From contig SUYY01000008.1 in the NCBI GenBank assembly GCA_015060205.1, positions 1 to 55,194 on the forward strand: DNA of 55,194 nucleotides, given 5' to 3'. Within the stretch, counting starts at the first letter, position 1; the number at the start of each line of letters is the position of its first letter. This document shows, piece by piece, positions 52,545 through 55,194 of the stretch. The translations under genes and the position numbers were made by a program. Source of the stretch: Bacteroidales bacterium. Its GTDB lineage: Bacteria; Bacteroidota; Bacteroidia; Bacteroidales; UBA932. A model generated the notes under the pieces. The model saw nothing but the letters and a program-made list of their open reading frames with translations, had not been told where the DNA came from and ran no database searches.

Positions 52545-55031
52545 TTATGGATTCCTGCGCTGCAGATTCCAGGCGGAGCGAAGAATTTTACACTCAAGAA
52601 GTTCAGACATATCATCATTATTCATCAGGAACTCGTCCACAACACGATAGGCATGAGCGCTATGTCTCTCGTTCAAAATGGCATAGGCCCAGTCTTGAGG
52701 AAAGAAGATATCACTTGTGCGCTGTATGTAAGGAAGCGCCTCAAGTGCATCCCATATATATCCCACGGCCTGATCTTCCCGTGAGTGATGACAAAGGTAC
52801 TCCAAGGTCTCCAGTGCCCATGGCTCTATGCGACGGTTCCCGGCCTGAAGAAGGGAGAGAAAGAGTTTCTTCTGCTCGAGTGTATCCGGAGTCGTTGCCC
52901 TGGACACAAACCCGAACTGCCTTTTCCGGTCGGGATTGTCTATCCTTGACATCTGCTCTGCTATCATATATTCCTGCTTGTCAGGGAATCTGATTGCAAG
53001 GGAGTAGGCCAGAGACATATAGTCATCCTCATTCAGAAGAGGGTGAGAGGCCTTCTTCCAGATATCATAGAGTTCACTGCAGACCACACTGTCGGAAGCG
53101 GAACTTATCAGTTTGCGGAGAAGTTGCTGGCGACAGGACGCAAGAGAGTGGGTACGCGACAGAGACAGAATTTTCTTCTGGATGGTCATATCTGAGGTTT
53201 CCTTCATGGCAGTGCCGATATATCCGCACAATGTGGAGGCTATCAGTGCATTTTCTTCATGAGGCAGCCCCTCAAGCAAAGATGCAAGCCACCTGTCGGC
53301 ATCTATAACTCCATGCTGGAAGCACTCATGAAGGTTCATCAGTTGAGACTGACGGCAAGTCTCGTCCTTGATGCCATGCCAGTTATCAAGCATCCGTTCC
53401 AAGGTGGAGGCATCATATCTGAAATAGCCATAGCCACGGCCGTCGCTATTGGGAAGGATAGATTCCGGACAGAAGCCAAGAGGTATCTCTACAGAAGGAG
53501 AATCCATCTTCACTTCGATTTCCCTGCATCCGTCACCGGTCAGATACACACCGAAACTCTGCGGCCATGTCAATCCTCTTCCGTATGGGTCATGCTGACT
53601 CACGACGAGGGTATCCCCTTTCATGACGAAATCCACGAACGGCATGCCCTTGCTGTTCACCCACACATCACTGAATGAAGCAAGATCTTCCTCGCATTTT
53701 CCATCGAGGATGCGTATGAGGTCATCCCATGAGGCATTTCCATACGCATATGCGGTCAGATAGTCCCGTATTCCCTCTCTGAAACTGTCCTCGCCCATAA
53801 TCTCGACAAGTTTGCGAAGCATCACGGGAGCCTTGTTGTAGATGATGCTGTTATACACCAGACCGGCATCACACATATTGTCAAGCGGCTGCTTTATGGC
53901 TGTTCCACCAAGGGTACGGTCCTCGCTCAAAGCGGGGGCGGTTATTGTCTTGAGCCAGTTGAGACGATGGTTGATGTCAGGAAACAAGGGTTCCGTGATG
54001 CGGGAGGCGAAGTAATTTGCAAAGACTTCTTTAGTCCACACATCATCAAACCACTCCATGGTCACAAAATCACCGAACCACATATGAGCGGTTTCATGAG
54101 CGATGAGTTGTGACCGTGAAAGTTGCTCATCCGGAGTAGGAGTCTTGGACAGAAACATCCTTGAATCATTGTACAGGGTCGCTCCGGTATGTTCCATACC
54201 TCCATACTGGAACCCCGGCAATATTATGAAATCATATTTGGCAAAGGGATAGCGGATTCCTGTATAATCCTCAAGCCACTGAAGCGAAGATGCCACCTGA
54301 GCGAATATTGCAGGAAATTGGGAGAGGCGCTCAGGATCAGTCTCACGGTGATATGCCGTAAAGACATGATTCCCATTGTCATAAGTCTCGCTTCTGAAGA
54401 CTCCTGCCACAAAAGAGAAGAGGTAGGTACTGAGAGGTTCAGTAGGTTTGAAACGGACTCGCCTGCGGGAATCACCCACAGTCTGACTGTCCACAGGAGA
54501 GTTGGATACCGCAACCCATTCTTCGGGGACTTCAAGTTCGAGATTGAACACAGCCTTCATGTCCGGCTGGTCAAAACACGGGAAAGCAGTCCTTGCCCTG
54601 TCCGGCACAAGCAGGGTATACATGAAATCATCATTTCTGTTAAACGACTGATCAGCAGGAGTAAATGATATGGCCACCCGGTTACTGCCCTTCCTGAAAG
54701 AGGATGAAGATATGACTATATGTTCGTTCCGGAGTTCATACCGCGCAGGGCTTCCGTTTGCACTTACATGGTCCACATTGTCCAACTCCCTGAAATCCAC
54801 AATGATTTCCCGTGGTCTGTCTATATCGAAGTCTATTTCAATATGCCCCGAAATGGCACTGTCCCTGCTCTCGGGCACACTGAATCTTATGAAGTACTCC
54901 GGATTCCTTATGTTTTGCTTTCTGATGAGTGCCAACGGCCTCGATACGCCGTTCTCATAAAGTGCATCCTCACCCCGGCAGCATGCAAGAGTAAGAACAC
55001 CGAGAAGAATCATCACAAATCTTGTCTTCAT
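52545..55031 (-). CDS. M1 family aminopeptidase lipoprotein
   Basis: 828 residues. Lipoprotein signal MKTRFVMILLGVLTLAC (Cys17), then the N-terminal beta domain and the thermolysin-like catalytic domain. The exopeptidase motif is GGMEHTGA (the usual GAMEN with His for Asn), and the zinc site is HETAHMWFGDFVTMEW (His311, His315) with the third ligand Glu in WTKEVFANY. A C-terminal helical domain follows (residues about 540-825). It would trim N-terminal residues from peptides at the cell surface or in the periplasm. It ends 74 bases before the susC ATG, with the susC promoter in between. Confidence 0.9.
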   Translation of the reverse strand: MKTRFVMILLGVLTLACCRGEDALYENGVSRPLALIRKQNIRNPEYFIRFSVPESRDSAISGHIEIDFDIDRPREIIVDFRELDNVDHVSANGSPARYELRNEHIVISSSSFRKGSNRVAISFTPADQSFNRNDDFMYTLLVPDRARTAFPCFDQPDMKAVFNLELEVPEEWVAVSNSPVDSQTVGDSRRRVRFKPTEPLSTYLFSFVAGVFRSETYDNGNHVFTAYHRETDPERLSQFPAIFAQVASSLQWLEDYTGIRYPFAKYDFIILPGFQYGGMEHTGATLYNDSRMFLSKTPTPDEQLSRSQLIAHETAHMWFGDFVTMEWFDDVWTKEVFANYFASRITEPLFPDINHRLNWLKTITAPALSEDRTLGGTAIKQPLDNMCDAGLVYNSIIYNKAPVMLRKLVEIMGEDSFREGIRDYLTAYAYGNASWDDLIRILDGKCEEDLASFSDVWVNSKGMPFVDFVMKGDTLVVSQHDPYGRGLTWPQSFGVYLTGDGCREIEVKMDSPSVEIPLGFCPESILPNSDGRGYGYFRYDASTLERMLDNWHGIKDETCRQSQLMNLHECFQHGVIDADRWLASLLEGLPHEENALIASTLCGYIGTAMKETSDMTIQKKILSLSRTHSLASCRQQLLRKLISSASDSVVCSELYDIWKKASHPLLNEDDYMSLAYSLAIRFPDKQEYMIAEQMSRIDNPDRKRQFGFVSRATTPDTLEQKKLFLSLLQAGNRRIEPWALETLEYLCHHSREDQAVGYIWDALEALPYIQRTSDIFFPQDWAYAILNERHSAHAYRVVDEFLMNNDDMSELLECKILRSAWNLQRRNP

Positions 55032-55070
55032 ATACCATATGTACTAGTCCCTATTAAGGTAATGATGCAA

Positions 55071-55096
55071 AAAAAGGCGGTTTAAAAACCGCCTTT
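55071..55096 (-). terminator. intrinsic terminator for a gene right of the window
   Basis: AAAGGCGGTTT (55073-55083) pairs with AAACCGCCTTT (55086-55096), and the minus strand continues in T (seven in a row with the stem end). It lies upstream of the M1 aminopeptidase gene, so it ends a leftward gene beyond the edge. No gene is recognised in 55097-55194. Confidence 0.75.
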
Positions 55097-55194
55097 GTGC
55101 TCCCCCAGGGGGAATAGTCTATTATGTAATGTACTGATAATCAAACACCGTTAAAAGCCTCACAACAGAAAACCCAACAGTCAGGACTGATTAA

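Noticed and set aside
55100..55114. CCCCC-A-GGGGG motif as a third homopolymer switch
   Set aside because: It is a short palindrome outside any gene, with runs of only five bases.
55097..55194. Possible C-terminal end of a minus-strand gene (ending ...YQYIT)
   Set aside because: Only about 20 residues are open between stops, and the stretch contains no recognisable motif.

Overview
The window is a piece of a Bacteroidales chromosome (Bacteroidota). The evidence is SusC/SusD outer-membrane pairs, BACON and DUF4843 lipoproteins, a UpxY-type NusG paralogue, a GSCFA protein, and repeated TAnnTTTG -7 promoter boxes, in one case with a TTTG box 20 bp upstream. The family or genus cannot be settled from the sequence; a gut or rumen member with mid-range GC fits.

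Layout. 1-6.3 kb holds housekeeping and cell-surface genes: a GSCFA tail, a serine hydrolase, ffh, lysA, and a membrane-bound AraC-type regulator followed by an outer-membrane barrel. 6.3-9.8 kb is a four-gene operon on the minus strand making nucleotide sugars: ugd, a UDP-glucuronate 4-epimerase-like gene, manC, and a 50-residue basic protein that I found by reading the strand. Its leader carries five 33-bp palindromic repeats. 10-14.1 kb has an aminotransferase, tRNA-Ser(GGA), a sialate O-acetylesterase and a calcineurin-like phosphoesterase. 14.1-17 kb has a candidate structured small RNA, a start-less XRE-type helix-turn-helix remnant, a two-TM protein with a Nudix-like segment, and a nucleotidyltransferase-fold protein.

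17-38.1 kb is a capsule/exopolysaccharide cluster read right to left. It runs: WecA-like initiating transferase, Wza, Wzc kinase, YwqE/CpsB phosphatase, UpxY antiterminator, three-step aminosugar chemistry (a TviB/WbpA-like dehydrogenase, WecC, WecB), four GT4 glycosyltransferases, Wzx flippase, Wzy-like polymerase, a PaaK/CapK-like adenylating enzyme, an O-acetyltransferase, and a heparinase II/III-fold protein. The central part (about 20-27.4 kb) is visibly more AT-rich than its flanks. A decayed AAA ATPase fragment bracketed by dispersed repeats sits inside the cluster, and one dispersed repeat has entered wecB in frame.

38.2-55 kb is a peptide- or protein-directed SusC/SusD operon. It encodes SusC, SusD, a DUF4843 lipoprotein, a PKD-like lipoprotein, an intact HEXXH metalloprotease, a tandem paralogue that has lost every zinc-site residue, and a BACON lipoprotein; an M1 aminopeptidase lipoprotein lies immediately upstream.

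The most notable observation is that two surface-related genes, susC and the capsule acetyltransferase, are each exactly one base out of frame inside a pure poly-G tract (G9 and G8). This suggests slipped-strand phase variation of nutrient uptake and of capsule decoration, though sequencing error in a homopolymer is the competing explanation.
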